Positions 26,420 to 34,940 of a stretch of 64,000 bases of DNA are shown in pieces (position 1 is the stretch's first letter; every line of letters begins with the position of its first letter). This DNA is from Paraburkholderia susongensis (GTDB lineage: Bacteria; Pseudomonadota; Gammaproteobacteria; Burkholderiales; Burkholderiaceae): NCBI RefSeq assembly GCF_900177725.1, contig NZ_FXAT01000005.1:434001-498000 (forward strand), written 5' to 3'. A model generated the notes under the pieces. It ran no database searches. It saw only the letters and a program-made list of their open reading frames with translations, and was not told the origin of the DNA. Both the position numbers and the translations under genes were made by a program.

Positions 26420-27502
26420 ATGAGTTTTCCATTCAAGCTCGAGGGCCGCGCCGCGCTGTACGGCACCTATGCCGCGATCGCCGCCGCCGCGTTCGCCGTG
26501 GCCTTTACCGCCGCGGCGGCGGCTAACGCGTTCGACAGCGGCGGCCAGCAAAGCGCATTCGACAGCCTGAACCGCTCGCGCCCGCTCGTCGCGCTCGGCT
26601 CCGAGCGGCAATGCGAGCGTTACTCGGGTTTGCCCGCGCGCTGGCGCGACGATCCGAAAGCCGGCATGGTGCATCTGCATGGGGGCAACTTCATCCTCGG
26701 CAGCAAGCTCGGTTACGAAGACGAACGTCCCGCCGGCGACGGCAAAACCCGTGTCGCGGGATTCTGGATCGACCAGACCGACGTCACGAACGCGCAGTTC
26801 GCCGCGTTCGTGCAGGCGACCAGCTATGTCAGCGATGCCGAGCGCCAGGGCGGCGCCGTCGTGTTCCACACGCCGACACGCGAGGAGATGAACGCGCGCG
26901 ATCTCGCGTGGTGGAGCTGGGTGAAGGGGGCCGCGTGGAATCATCCGGCCGGCCCCGGCAGCAATCTCGACGGCCGCCTGAACCAGCCGGTCACGATGAT
27001 CACGCAGGCCGACGCGCTCGCTTACGCGCACTGGCTCGGCCGCGACTTGCCGACCGAAGCCGAGTGGGAATATGCGGGCAAGGCCGGCCACGAGGGCGCG
27101 GATCTCGACACCGCGCCGCGCGATGCGCATGGCAAACCAAGCGCGAATTACTGGCAAGGCGTGTTTCCCGTGCTCAACACCAACGAGGACGGTCACGTCG
27201 GGCTCGCACCCGTCGGCTGCTATGCGGCGAACGACTTCAGGCTCTACGACATGATCGGCAACGCGTGGGAATGGACTAAAGACGTGTACACGGGCCCACA
27301 CCAGCCGCACACCAATGGCGACACGGCGGCGGTCGCGCCGCCCGGGCGCCGGCACGATACGCCGATGGTCATCAAAGGCGGCTCGTTCCTGTGCTCGCGC
27401 GACTATTGCGTGAGGTATCGCGCGGCATCACGCGAGCAGCAGGAAGCCGATTTGCCGGCCTCGCATATCGGCTTTCGCACCGTGCTGAGAGATGCATCAT
27501 GA
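26420..27502 (+). CDS. Formylglycine-generating enzyme (SUMF1) with export signal
   Basis: Sulfatase-modifying factor of 360 residues. It oxidises the sulfatase Cys to formylglycine using O2 and copper. GFWIDQTDVTNAQFAAFV, LPTEAEWEYAGKAG, DMIGNAWEWTKDVY are the family blocks, and GGSFLCSRDYCVRYR carries the catalytic cysteine pair (Cys325, Cys330). Residues 11-36 are a hydrophobic Ala-rich segment ending ANA-F, a Sec signal or anchor, so the enzyme is predicted to act outside the cytoplasm, unlike most bacterial FGEs. Immediately follows the sulfatase and overlaps the next gene by ATGA. Confidence 0.87.
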   Translation: MSFPFKLEGRAALYGTYAAIAAAAFAVAFTAAAAANAFDSGGQQSAFDSLNRSRPLVALGSERQCERYSGLPARWRDDPKAGMVHLHGGNFILGSKLGYEDERPAGDGKTRVAGFWIDQTDVTNAQFAAFVQATSYVSDAERQGGAVVFHTPTREEMNARDLAWWSWVKGAAWNHPAGPGSNLDGRLNQPVTMITQADALAYAHWLGRDLPTEAEWEYAGKAGHEGADLDTAPRDAHGKPSANYWQGVFPVLNTNEDGHVGLAPVGCYAANDFRLYDMIGNAWEWTKDVYTGPHQPHTNGDTAAVAPPGRRHDTPMVIKGGSFLCSRDYCVRYRAASREQQEADLPASHIGFRTVLRDAS

Positions 27503-28287
27503 TGCGATATATCGTTGCGGCGTTTGCGTTGTTGCCCGTTTTGCTGCCTGGACTCGCGCAGGCCGCATCGCAAACGATCAGAATCGGCGTGAGTCCCGGC
27601 CCGCACGCCGAGATCATGAACGAAGTGCGACGCGTTGCCGCAAACGAGGGGCTCGCGCTCGACGTCGTCGTGTTCGATCAGCCGTCGCGTATCGATGCCG
27701 CGCTCGCCGCGAAACAGATCGATGCCGCGAGCTTCGAAGACGAACCGGCTTTCGACACGCAGCGCAAACAGCATGGCTACGCTTTGACGAGTGTCGCCAC
27801 GACCGTGACCTTTCCGGCCGCGCTGTACTCGCGCAAGCTGACGAACCTCGGCCAGTTGCAACGCGGCGCGACGATCGCGATTCCCGGCGATCGCGAAGGC
27901 ACCGCACGCGCGCTGATCCTGCTGCAGAACGACACATTGCTCACGTTCAGAGACAGCGCGGGTCTGCACGCGACGCTCGCCGACATCACGAGCAACCGGC
28001 TGAATCTGAAGATTCGCCAGGTGCCGCGCGCGCGTCTCCACGAGGCGCTGAACAGCGCCGCGTTCGTGGTGATCGACAGCGACAGCGCAGCCCGCGCGGG
28101 CCTTTATCCGGCGCGCGACAGTCTCAGCCTCGAGGATGCGCGCTCGCCCTACGCGAATGTGCTGACCGTGCGCGACAGCGACCGCGGCGACACATGGGTC
28201 GCGCAACTGGTCGCCGCCTATCATTCGAGTGAGGTCGCGCATTTCATTCTCACGCGCTATCAGGACTCGGTGCGCCGGCCATGGTGA
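27499..28287 (+). CDS. MetQ/NlpA-type solute-binding protein
   Basis: Periplasmic binding protein of 262 residues with a Sec signal ending GLAQAAS; no lipobox, unlike typical MetQ. Core motifs TIRIGVSPGPHAEIMNEVRRVAANEGLALDVVVF, QIDAASFEDEPAFD, IAIPGDREGTARALILLQ and FVVIDSDSAARAGL follow the NlpA family that binds methionine or related sulfur compounds. No ABC permease or ATPase is in the operon, so it would need to use a distant transporter. Coupled to the FGE gene by a 4-base overlap. The sulfur theme fits scavenging of sulfur from sulfate esters. Confidence 0.8.
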   Translation: MMRYIVAAFALLPVLLPGLAQAASQTIRIGVSPGPHAEIMNEVRRVAANEGLALDVVVFDQPSRIDAALAAKQIDAASFEDEPAFDTQRKQHGYALTSVATTVTFPAALYSRKLTNLGQLQRGATIAIPGDREGTARALILLQNDTLLTFRDSAGLHATLADITSNRLNLKIRQVPRARLHEALNSAAFVVIDSDSAARAGLYPARDSLSLEDARSPYANVLTVRDSDRGDTWVAQLVAAYHSSEVAHFILTRYQDSVRRPW

Positions 28288-29219
28288 ACACGTTTTCGTT
28301 CGCGTGCTCGGCATGCGGCCAATGCTGCAACAGCCCGCCGTCGATGACGCTCGCGGAGCTATTCGCGCATCGGGACTTGTTTATCGGCTGCATTGCGATT
28401 GGGCGCGTGCCGCGCAGACGGCCCGGCGAGCGGCTGCGCGCGGGCAGCCATGAAGCCGTGCTCGACGAAGCCGATTGCACCGCGTTCGATGCCATTGCCG
28501 GGACGCTGCTGCATCGCGCGGGCGACAACATCTTCAGCATCACCGCGCAGGGTTTCGACTATCCCTCGCTCGCGCGCTGCCCTGCTCTTGCCGACGATGG
28601 ACGCTGCGCGATCCATCTGCACGGCAAGCCGCTCACGTGCGAAGTGGTGCCACTCGATCCGCTCGTGCCCGACGGTCTGCAAAATCTGGTACTGGCGGAA
28701 CGCGGCCACAGCGCTGTCTATCTCGGCAGCGCCTGCATTCAGGAAGGCGAGCGCGATAACGCGGCGTTGCTGTTCGCGCAAGGCCGCATTGTGGATGCAC
28801 AGGCGCGGGACGCACTCATGCGGCGCCGTCGTGCGCTCGAACAGGAGCGCGTGGTATGGACGCAAGCGGTCTTCGAGGCGCTGCGCAAGGATCTGTTCGA
28901 TTCGCCCGCCGCACTCGCGCGCATTCCCGCAGGCGGCTTTCTGACGATCTCGATCGTGCCCGCGTTGCTGACGCTCGCGCAGTCTTCCGCGCGCTGTCGC
29001 GAGTTGTGCATCGGCTATATCGACAGTCAGCTTGCGTTGATCGAGCGCAGTATCGAACGAGCGTTATTGCGGCGACGGCTCGACGATCGTCCAGTCACAC
29101 AGCAGTTGCGCGGTTTCGCGAACGCGTACCGGCATGCAAGGGCAGCGCTCGCGGATGAAGTTGTTTCTGGTTTTTTCGGCCGGAGTGAAATTGGACTCGA
29201 CGATAAGCCGCTTTACTGA
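28281..29219 (+). CDS. YkgJ-family cysteine-cluster protein
   Basis: Protein of 312 residues. Opens with FACSACGQCCNSPPSMTLAEL, the CxxCxxxCC cluster of the YkgJ (CxxCxxCC) family, with later conserved cysteines in LARCPALADDGRCAIHLHGKPLTCEVVPLDP, a set thought to bind a metal or Fe-S centre. The C-terminal half is helical and unlike other members. It starts 7 bases inside the MetQ-like gene. No signal peptide, so cytoplasmic. Fourth gene of the sulfatase operon; might deliver metal or electrons, but nothing shows this directly. Confidence 0.78.
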   Translation: MVNTFSFACSACGQCCNSPPSMTLAELFAHRDLFIGCIAIGRVPRRRPGERLRAGSHEAVLDEADCTAFDAIAGTLLHRAGDNIFSITAQGFDYPSLARCPALADDGRCAIHLHGKPLTCEVVPLDPLVPDGLQNLVLAERGHSAVYLGSACIQEGERDNAALLFAQGRIVDAQARDALMRRRRALEQERVVWTQAVFEALRKDLFDSPAALARIPAGGFLTISIVPALLTLAQSSARCRELCIGYIDSQLALIERSIERALLRRRLDDRPVTQQLRGFANAYRHARAALADEVVSGFFGRSEIGLDDKPLY

Positions 29220-29228
29220 CCGCGCGCT

Positions 29229-29735
29229 TTATCTGACCAATGCAAATGCTTCCCGGCTGGCGATTTCGCCCGCGCCAAATACGCCGATTACCGTATAGTC
29301 CGACGCCACGCATTCGAACGTCGACTCGCCAAACGTAATGACGAAATGACGCCGCGCCGGTGCCGCGGTCGCCACCGGCATCGCGCCAGGCGGCACTGCG
29401 GCAATTTCCGCGCACAGCGACGAATTCACGACCTCATGCGCCGAATAGCCGCGGAGACCTTGCGCGGTGAGCGGATGAATCCCGAGATCTTCGTCGCCCG
29501 GCGGACCCAGCCGGTGAAACACGGTGCCGGGAAATAGCACTGCGCAAAAGGGATCGTCGTCGGGATCGAATGGCCCGAACCGTTCGAAGTCTGCTTCCGC
29601 GATGGGATAAGTCAGAACCACACGGCGGTCGCTGGCAACGAGAAAAGGCTCGGCGGTATCGGCTGCCGGATGGGGAGCGGAGTCCAGCAGGACGACCTCG
29701 TCTTCCTGCTGGGGTGCATCGAACGTGCTGACCAT
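29229..29735 (-). CDS. Hypothetical protein downstream of the H-NS gene
   Basis: Acidic protein of 168 residues with no signal or membrane segment and no domain I recognise. Blocks that look structured are RRVVLTYPIAEADFERFGPFDPDDDPFCAVLFPGTVF, GLRGYSAHEVVNSS and HFVITFGESTFECVASDYTVIGVFG (paired strands). It begins 22 bases after the H-NS stop, with GTGAAG just upstream, so it is probably co-transcribed with it. Composition is normal for the genome. Confidence 0.65.
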   Translation of the reverse strand: MVSTFDAPQQEDEVVLLDSAPHPAADTAEPFLVASDRRVVLTYPIAEADFERFGPFDPDDDPFCAVLFPGTVFHRLGPPGDEDLGIHPLTAQGLRGYSAHEVVNSSLCAEIAAVPPGAMPVATAAPARRHFVITFGESTFECVASDYTVIGVFGAGEIASREAFALVR

Positions 29736-29757
29736 CTACTTCACGACTCCGATGCGC

Positions 29758-30600
29758 TTACGCGCTGGCTTCCACCGTAGCGGCTTGCGGCGCCGCGGAC
29801 GCCGACGCGGAGCTTTTCGCGGCGGCTTTGCGCACCGGCGCCTTTCTCGCCGTCTTCATGGCGCCTTTCCTTGCCACGGTTTTCTTCACAGCGACTTTTC
29901 TGCTCGCAGCGGGTGTCTTTTTCGCGGCGGCCTTTTTCGCTGTGGCCTTTTTCGCTGTGGCTTTCTTCGCTGCAGTCTTCCGGGTAGCGCCAGCCTTTTT
30001 CGCGGCGGTCTTTTTGCTCGCTGCCGATTTGCCTTTGCCGGTTTTTGCCGCCGCCTTGGTGGCTTTGGGAGCCGCAGCCGCTGCCGCACTGTCGATCAGG
30101 AATCTGGTGCGGTCCTTGACCGATGCAAGCCATGCGGGTGCCGGACCACGACCGCTCCAGGTCGCGCCGGTTTTCGGATTCAGATACTTCGGCGGTTGCG
30201 CGCCTTTCGGCTGACCTTTGCCGCGTTTCGCGGGCGCAGCCGCGGATTTCGTTTCGCTCGCGCCGTCGATCAGGAACGACGCGCGGTCCTTCGCGCTGGC
30301 AATCCAGCCTGGTGCGCGGCCATGACCGGTCCACGTCGCGCCGGTTTCAGGATTGCGGTACTTCGCCGGCGTCGCGGTTCTGGCCGCTTTGGTCGCGCCA
30401 GCGGCTTTTGCCGCGCCATTCAGGCTTCTCGCTGTACGTCTTGCCTTTGCCTGGGATTCGATATCTGCGGTAGTAAGGCCATGCTTGAGCATCAGTTCGC
30501 GAATCTGGTCGACCGCGGCCTGTGCTTTTCTGGCAATTAGAACATCAGCTTGCGCCTGGAGCTTCTTAAGCTTTGCTTGGATTTGCTCTAACGTAGGCAT
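29758..30600 (-). CDS. H-NS-family protein with two DNA-binding domains and an H1-like tail
   Basis: Nucleoid-associated protein of 280 residues, against about 100-135 for normal H-NS. N-terminal coiled oligomerisation region 1-50. Two H-NS/Bv3F C-terminal domains follow: residues 80-112 (KYRNPETGATWTGHGRAPGWI) and 138-170 (KYLNPKTGATWSGRGPAPAWL), each with the TGATWxGxGxAPxW core that enters the minor groove of AT-rich DNA. Residues 172-280 are a Lys/Ala tail (KKATAKKATAKKAAAKK) like histone H1. AAGGAG lies 7 bases before the ATG. Likely a silencer or compactor with very high DNA affinity. Confidence 0.88.
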   Translation of the reverse strand: MPTLEQIQAKLKKLQAQADVLIARKAQAAVDQIRELMLKHGLTTADIESQAKARRTARSLNGAAKAAGATKAARTATPAKYRNPETGATWTGHGRAPGWIASAKDRASFLIDGASETKSAAAPAKRGKGQPKGAQPPKYLNPKTGATWSGRGPAPAWLASVKDRTRFLIDSAAAAAAPKATKAAAKTGKGKSAASKKTAAKKAGATRKTAAKKATAKKATAKKAAAKKTPAASRKVAVKKTVARKGAMKTARKAPVRKAAAKSSASASAAPQAATVEASA

Positions 30601-30794
30601 TCGAGTGCTCCTTATGTGGTAATCGTCGAACTATGCCATGAATGACGGAAGAAAGGTGGCCTATTAGTGCCTTCAGTACATCGATATGAGCCGGTCACGC
30701 GACGTTCAAATACAAAGCTTTCAGCTTCTCTACTAACTCGGCCACGTTTTCTTTCTTTTCTCTTGATTCTTCTTTCCTGTCTGAGTTCCGCAAC

Positions 30795-31133
30795 TCAGAT
30801 CGGCGTGAAAACGACAACCTGGCGATCGGCAATGTACCTCACACTCCGCACAAACCGGTAGTGTTGGCCGTCTGCCGTTATCCGGTTGAGCCCCAGGCAG
30901 GTCAACATCAGCATTTCATCCGCCTGGAATGCATCGACAACACCGGAATCCGTTAAATCCTCCAATGCGCCGGATGGGTTGCCGACATAAACGCTGCGCA
31001 CCTGCTTGCCGACTCTCATCACGACCACACTCTTTCCTTCGTCGAGCGCCAATTCGAGGTAGCCCGCGAGTGTTCGCAACGACTCCGGCGTACAGGTCCT
31101 CGACGGACGGATCGCAGCATTCGATGTCGTCAT
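30795..31133 (-). CDS. Hypothetical protein, 112 residues
   Basis: Small cytoplasmic protein of unknown family. Reads RTLAGYLELALDEGKSVVVMRVGKQVRSVYVGNP, then an Asp-rich helix and LTCLGLNRITADGQHYRFVRSVRYIADRQVVVF, suggesting a compact alpha/beta fold. The ATG at 31133 is chosen because GGGGAAA lies 7 bases upstream; the frame is open to 31304 but the extra residues look random. Stands alone. Confidence 0.55.
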   Translation of the reverse strand: MTTSNAAIRPSRTCTPESLRTLAGYLELALDEGKSVVVMRVGKQVRSVYVGNPSGALEDLTDSGVVDAFQADEMLMLTCLGLNRITADGQHYRFVRSVRYIADRQVVVFTPI

Positions 31134-31537
31134 TTGTGTTTCCCCGTCACCCGCATCAACAAAAAACCGTTGCCGTGTTTCGCGACAATAGTCGCTTCTA
31201 CTATAGGCAAGCATTCGAATATGCAAAGGAGAGTCGTTCATTTTTTCTATTGAAAACGCCTTTTTCTCGCGACCGGCTTTAGGACAGCACATTGAAGATG
31301 GCAAAAGGTCGCAACCTGGGGAGCGCGAAAATACACCTGCTTCAGCCGGTAACCTTCGGTTACCAATCTTGCAATGCCTGTTGCGCCTGCGCGAGGACCA
31401 TCCTTCTACACTTCAGTCCGTGCCCGCAGCACATTCGTGTTCAATAGAGCGCTCGCGAAGCACAGAGACTCTCGCAGGCTATTGAAAAGATGCCGGGCCA
31501 CCCCATTTTCGACCCACTCGACAGTACGGTACTTGCA
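31134..31537. other. Intergenic region between divergent small genes
   Basis: About 400 bases. The only structure seen is the palindrome GGTAACC-TTC-GGTTACC at 31348-31364, a perfect 7-bp stem that could be an operator or short hairpin. No gene is supported. Confidence 0.45.
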
Positions 31538-31786
31538 ATGAAGACTGGTTATATTCGGGCCGCCCTCGCGGCGGTAGCACTCTCCTGCGCAATGGCCGGC
31601 ACGGCAAATGCGGCAGGTTGCCTGAAGGGAGCAGTAGTGGGCGGCGTCGCCGGACATTATGCGGGGCATCACGCGGTGGCCGGCGCCGTCGGCGGCTGTT
31701 TCGTCGGACGGCATATGGCTAAAAAGCACGCTGAAGAGCAGGCTGCGGAACAGACCACCCAACGCCAGCAGGCAAGGATTCAGTAG
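31538..31786 (+). CDS. Small periplasmic glycine-zipper protein
   Basis: Protein of 82 residues with a Sec signal (RAALAAVALSCAMAGTANA). The mature part has CLKGAVVGGVAGHYAGHHAVAGAVGGCFVGRH, a glycine-zipper helix pair with four histidines, then a charged Gln-rich tail. Glycine-zipper proteins of this size often insert in or associate with membranes (17 kDa antigen or YmgG-like). Start at 31538 begins exactly at the signal; the frame upstream does not look coding. Confidence 0.68.
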   Translation: MKTGYIRAALAAVALSCAMAGTANAAGCLKGAVVGGVAGHYAGHHAVAGAVGGCFVGRHMAKKHAEEQAAEQTTQRQQARIQ

Positions 31787-31870
31787 TTGGGAAGAGGCGG
31801 GCGTCGCCGCAAACCATCACGTCATGCGGTTTGAAACCTCGTTTTCGACAAAGCGCCCCGTCCCGCCTAT

Positions 31871-32944
31871 TCACGCGATACGCAAGCCGCGCGCGGGCAA
31901 GATCTCCTGGGTCGCCACGAAACGATGCTGTTTGACTGCGTCGTGAAAAAGGCGGTAGTCGCTTTCCTCGAAGGCGTTTGTCCACTCCGGTCTGTCCCCG
32001 GTGTCGTCGTCGCACAACAGTCCGGTGGCTTTGTGTTTCCACGAGCCGGGGCCTTTGGCGATATAGCCGGGCACCGCTTCTTTCAAGCCGGGAATACGGC
32101 CGGCTTTGATCCATTCGCAAACGTTTCGCAGGCGCTGGTTATCGTCCGGATCCCGGTTCGTGTCGAGCAGCCTGGTGATCGCATCTTTCGCATCCTCCGG
32201 CATACCGGCCTGAGTTTCGAAGTCCTCACGTCCCGCCAGATATCCGCGCACGGCCCGGCACGCCATCTCCGCCGCCTGCACGAAATCCGGCAGATTGTGC
32301 CGCGAGATGAAGTTGTTTCGACCGTCGATGTAATGCCAGCGCGCCCACGGCTGGTCGGGATAATGCAACGCCGCGCCATGACCGACCGGCAGCGCGATCG
32401 TCAGTACATCTTCCTCGATATGTTCGAGCAGATGCCCGGCCGCGAGCCTGAGTCTGGCAAGCCAGCCCTTGCGCGTGCAATCCTGCGCCTCCAGCAGATG
32501 CACGCGATTCCACGGGCTTTCGATCCCCGCGAACCCTTGATGCGCCCACGTATCGACATACGTATGAAGCGTCACGCCCAACCGGTGCAAACACGTCTGC
32601 GCATCGCGCTGGCGGATTGCGCGCCGCACCAACTCGCGCGCCACCTCGCTATCCGGCCGACAAATCGCTTTTTCTTCGAGGGTTGCGCCCTCGCCGGCCG
32701 GCAGAAAATGAAATGGCGTCCACACGAGACGGTTCTGGTCATTCTCGGTATTGGCGTAATCGAATAACTTGTGTGCGGTGGCAAAACGCTCGAAAGTCTC
32801 GCCGCCTTTGAAACGCAGTATTCCGGTGGTCGTCGCGTCGTCGACATACTGGCAGGCATGCGCCACGGTCAGCGCGTCTCCGGCGGTCATTCCGCCCACC
32901 CGCGCGGCAATGTAGACCACACCGTAGTGAAAGTCGATATTCAT
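31871..32944 (-). CDS. DUF6765-like protein
   Basis: Protein of 357 residues with no signal or membrane segment. MNIDFHYGVVYIAARVGGMTAGDALTVAHACQYVDDA and CLHRLGVTLHTYVDTWAHQGFAG are His/Asp-rich blocks that resemble the family now called DUF6765 and look metal-binding (HxxxVDxxxHQ is similar to the phospholipase C/P1 nuclease zinc sites). GAGGAG stands before the ATG at 32944; the ORF upstream is not coding-like. Biological role unknown. Single gene. Confidence 0.65.
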   Translation of the reverse strand: MNIDFHYGVVYIAARVGGMTAGDALTVAHACQYVDDATTTGILRFKGGETFERFATAHKLFDYANTENDQNRLVWTPFHFLPAGEGATLEEKAICRPDSEVARELVRRAIRQRDAQTCLHRLGVTLHTYVDTWAHQGFAGIESPWNRVHLLEAQDCTRKGWLARLRLAAGHLLEHIEEDVLTIALPVGHGAALHYPDQPWARWHYIDGRNNFISRHNLPDFVQAAEMACRAVRGYLAGREDFETQAGMPEDAKDAITRLLDTNRDPDDNQRLRNVCEWIKAGRIPGLKEAVPGYIAKGPGSWKHKATGLLCDDDTGDRPEWTNAFEESDYRLFHDAVKQHRFVATQEILPARGLRIA

Positions 32945-33295
32945 GGGGAGCGCTCCTCGCGCGCGTAGAAAGACGGCCGGCGGTTTCCAGGCGATTTTCC
33001 GAGGTTTTGCCGGCGGCATGGCAGCGGATACGGGGTGCTGCGCGTGAGTAGATAGTAGACGAGCGAGGTATGCGCAACTTGAAAAAAGGACGCGCTTTCG
33101 AGTGTTTTTTCAACTTTTCTTTGCGCGCCTTTCCGCATGCTTTTTCGACATCGTTCCCGCGTGTCGGGCGGCCCGAACATTCGGGCTACTGAGGGAACGA
33201 TGAATCGGACCCGCGCAACGCAGCCAGCGCAGCGTGAAAACCGCGTGGAAAAACCGCCGCCGGACGGCTCGTGAAGCCGCTGCGCGCCCATTGGG
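32945..33295. other. Intergenic region with nested stem-loops
   Basis: About 350 bases holding two structures: TTGAAAAAA (33079-33087) against TTTTTTCAA (33105-33113), and a nested element 33150-33201 in which ATCGTTCCC pairs with GGGAACGAT around an inner GCCCGA-ACAT-TCGGGC hairpin (33171-33186). No open reading frame with a ribosome site. It could hold a small RNA or a leader for the DUF6765 gene. Confidence 0.45.
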
Positions 33296-33757
33296 TCAGG
33301 TCAGGTGCGTAATGGCGAAACGGTTATTCCAGTGTTTGTTCAGATACTCGAGCGCAAACATCCGGTGGCAGTGATGGGGTAAATGCTCGCTGCAAAGCAG
33401 ACAGCCCGATTGAAAGAGCGCGATATCCAGGTTGCTTTCCACACGACGCCTTGCAAGCAGTTCGACATACTCCTCGCGAAAGTTCTCCCAGGTCAGCTCC
33501 TTCCCCTGGTAACGTTTCAGCAAATCCGGCTCGGGAGCCAGCTCCGGCACCTCCACGTACGCCGCATTGCACAAGTGTTCGAGAAAGTAAGGCAGATCCT
33601 GTCTCTTCGCAAAGCCTGCGAGCTGCGAGGTGTTATTCAGGCGAATGTCGAGAACCGTGCGCACGTGGCCTTCTTTCAGCAGATCGAAGAACTTCTGCGC
33701 GGTCTTGCCAGTAAAGCCGATGCTGGCTACCTGCACGGCACTTTTATCACGCTTCAT
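33296..33757 (-). CDS. DUF488 family protein
   Basis: Cytoplasmic protein of 153 residues. VASIGFTGKTAQKFFDLLKEGHVRTVLDIRLNNTSQLAGFAKRQDLPYFL and LFQSGCLLCSEHLPHHCHRMFALEYL match DUF488, including the strongly conserved C-x-E-x-x-x-x-x-CHR motif near the end, which may bind metal or a nucleotide. TGGGGGATT lies upstream of the ATG at 33757. Molecular function of the family is not established; members are often near stress or DNA-repair genes. Confidence 0.8.
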   Translation of the reverse strand: MKRDKSAVQVASIGFTGKTAQKFFDLLKEGHVRTVLDIRLNNTSQLAGFAKRQDLPYFLEHLCNAAYVEVPELAPEPDLLKRYQGKELTWENFREEYVELLARRRVESNLDIALFQSGCLLCSEHLPHHCHRMFALEYLNKHWNNRFAITHLT

Positions 33758-33791
33758 GATGAATCCCCCAAGGTGGGCAATTCGGTTCCCC

Positions 33792-33829
33792 AAAAAACAA
33801 AGCCTCGCTGCGATATCCGGAGCGAGGCC
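33792..33829 (-). terminator. Rho-independent terminator after the FKBP gene
   Basis: On the minus strand GCCTCGCT (arm 821-828 side) pairs with AGCGAGGC (802-809 side), followed by TTTGTTTTTT. It lies 37 bases past the stop of the FKBP gene at 33866. Confidence 0.8.
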
Positions 33830-33865
33830 TCATTTCAGCGCGTCTTCAGCGCATTTCACGCACCT

Positions 33866-34267
33866 TTACTTGACGATGCCAACCAGTTCGACTTCGAACG
33901 TCAGATCGGTATTCGGCGGAATCGGGCCGACGCCGCGGTCGCCATAAGCGGTCGCGGCCGGGCACGTAAGCCGGGCCTTGCCGCCCACTTTCATCTTCTG
34001 AACGCCTTGCGTCCAGCACGGAATCACGCGATTGAGCGGAAACGTTGCCGGACCACCATGCTTCGCGGAGCTATCGAATTCGGTGCCGTTGGGAAGCGTG
34101 CCGCGATAGTTGACCTTCACGATGTCCTCCGCCGAGGGCTGCGGGCCCGTGCCTTGCGTCAGGTGTTCGACGATGACGCCCGACGGCAGTTTTTCCGTGG
34201 TCGGCGCGGCGGCCATTGCGGTCGAAGAAAGAACGGTTGCGGCCAGCAGAGCAACGAGTGATTTCAA
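33866..34267 (-). CDS. Periplasmic FKBP-type peptidyl-prolyl isomerase, TTG start
   Basis: Protein of 133 residues. The start is a TTG at 34267: GGAG lies 7 bases upstream and the signal (KSLVALLAATVLSSTAMAAA) begins directly after it; no in-frame ATG stands nearby. The FKBP domain is complete: GVIVEHLTQGTGPQPSAEDIVKVNYRGTLPNGTEFDSS, FPLNRVIPCWTQGVQKMKVGGKARLTCPAATAYG, PPNTDLTFEVELVGI. Catalyses cis-trans isomerisation of Xaa-Pro bonds and helps fold envelope proteins. Own terminator at 33792-33829. Confidence 0.87.
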   Translation of the reverse strand: MKSLVALLAATVLSSTAMAAAPTTEKLPSGVIVEHLTQGTGPQPSAEDIVKVNYRGTLPNGTEFDSSAKHGGPATFPLNRVIPCWTQGVQKMKVGGKARLTCPAATAYGDRGVGPIPPNTDLTFEVELVGIVK

Positions 34268-34361
34268 GGCAAGTCTCCAGTGGGGTAATCGATTCACTCC
34301 ATTGTAACGGATCGGATGTCGCCCGCAGCCGCCCTCGCATTCGATCATCGACGAACCGGAA

Positions 34362-34940
34362 ATGCGCGTAGTGCAGCCGTTGCTCGAACTGCGGTTTGCA
34401 CACGCAAAGCCCAGCACGTTTTCGATTTCGATAAACGACTATGGTTTCGAGTTGCTGTGCGCACCACCATTCGATCGGGAAGCGCAATTTCAGAACGGAC
34501 TGCTCCCGCCCAATGAACTCGATTACGGCATTCTCGCGAGCCTTAAATGTTTCGAGCGCACGTTTCGGATTTTTCGCAAGATTGCGCGCGTCTCGGGTCT
34601 CGTGTTTCCGATGCATGCCAGGCGGGAAAAAAGCGCGCGGCGATTGCAGGTGTCGAGCGAACCTTCGAGCGGACTTCTCTACGGAATTTTCCGCGGGCAC
34701 GATTGCGGCAATCTTCTGTCGGGTCAAACCGATACCGAAGTACTGTGGCAAGGACTCGGCATAGAGCACATTCGCTTCCTGCCCGAGTGTATGAACACGA
34801 GTCGCGTCGTCATGCATCCAGGGAAGCCGACGCCGTTAGCGTTTCCGTTGACGTTGGATGCTTGCGCAAAATGGGCAACGCGCAGAGGCTCTGCGGATCG
34901 CGTCGAGCGGATGCGGGTCGAATTCGAAAAAGCGGCGTAA
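34362..34940 (+). CDS. Hypothetical protein, possibly 5'-incomplete
   Basis: Frame of 192 residues with protein-like composition (ELRFAHAKPSTFSISINDYGFELLCAPPFDRE, NELDYGILASLKCFERTFRIFRKIARVSGLVFPMHARR, YGIFRGHDCGNLLSGQTDTEVLWQGLGIEHIRFLPECM). Codons are less GC-biased than neighbours. No ribosome site stands before ATG 34362, and the frame continues open to 34308, so the true start may be lost or elsewhere. A long minus-strand frame over the same bases is less convincing. No family recognised. Its divergence from the FKBP gene leaves about 95 bases for both promoters. Confidence 0.45.
   Translation: MRVVQPLLELRFAHAKPSTFSISINDYGFELLCAPPFDREAQFQNGLLPPNELDYGILASLKCFERTFRIFRKIARVSGLVFPMHARREKSARRLQVSSEPSSGLLYGIFRGHDCGNLLSGQTDTEVLWQGLGIEHIRFLPECMNTSRVVMHPGKPTPLAFPLTLDACAKWATRRGSADRVERMRVEFEKAA

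Noticed and set aside
24535..26466. 643-residue frame opposite the sulfatase
   Set aside because: Shadow without family motifs; sulfatase frame is certain.
34071..34817. Minus-strand frame overlapping the FKBP gene and 34362 frame
   Set aside because: Conflicts with the FKBP signal; composition poor.
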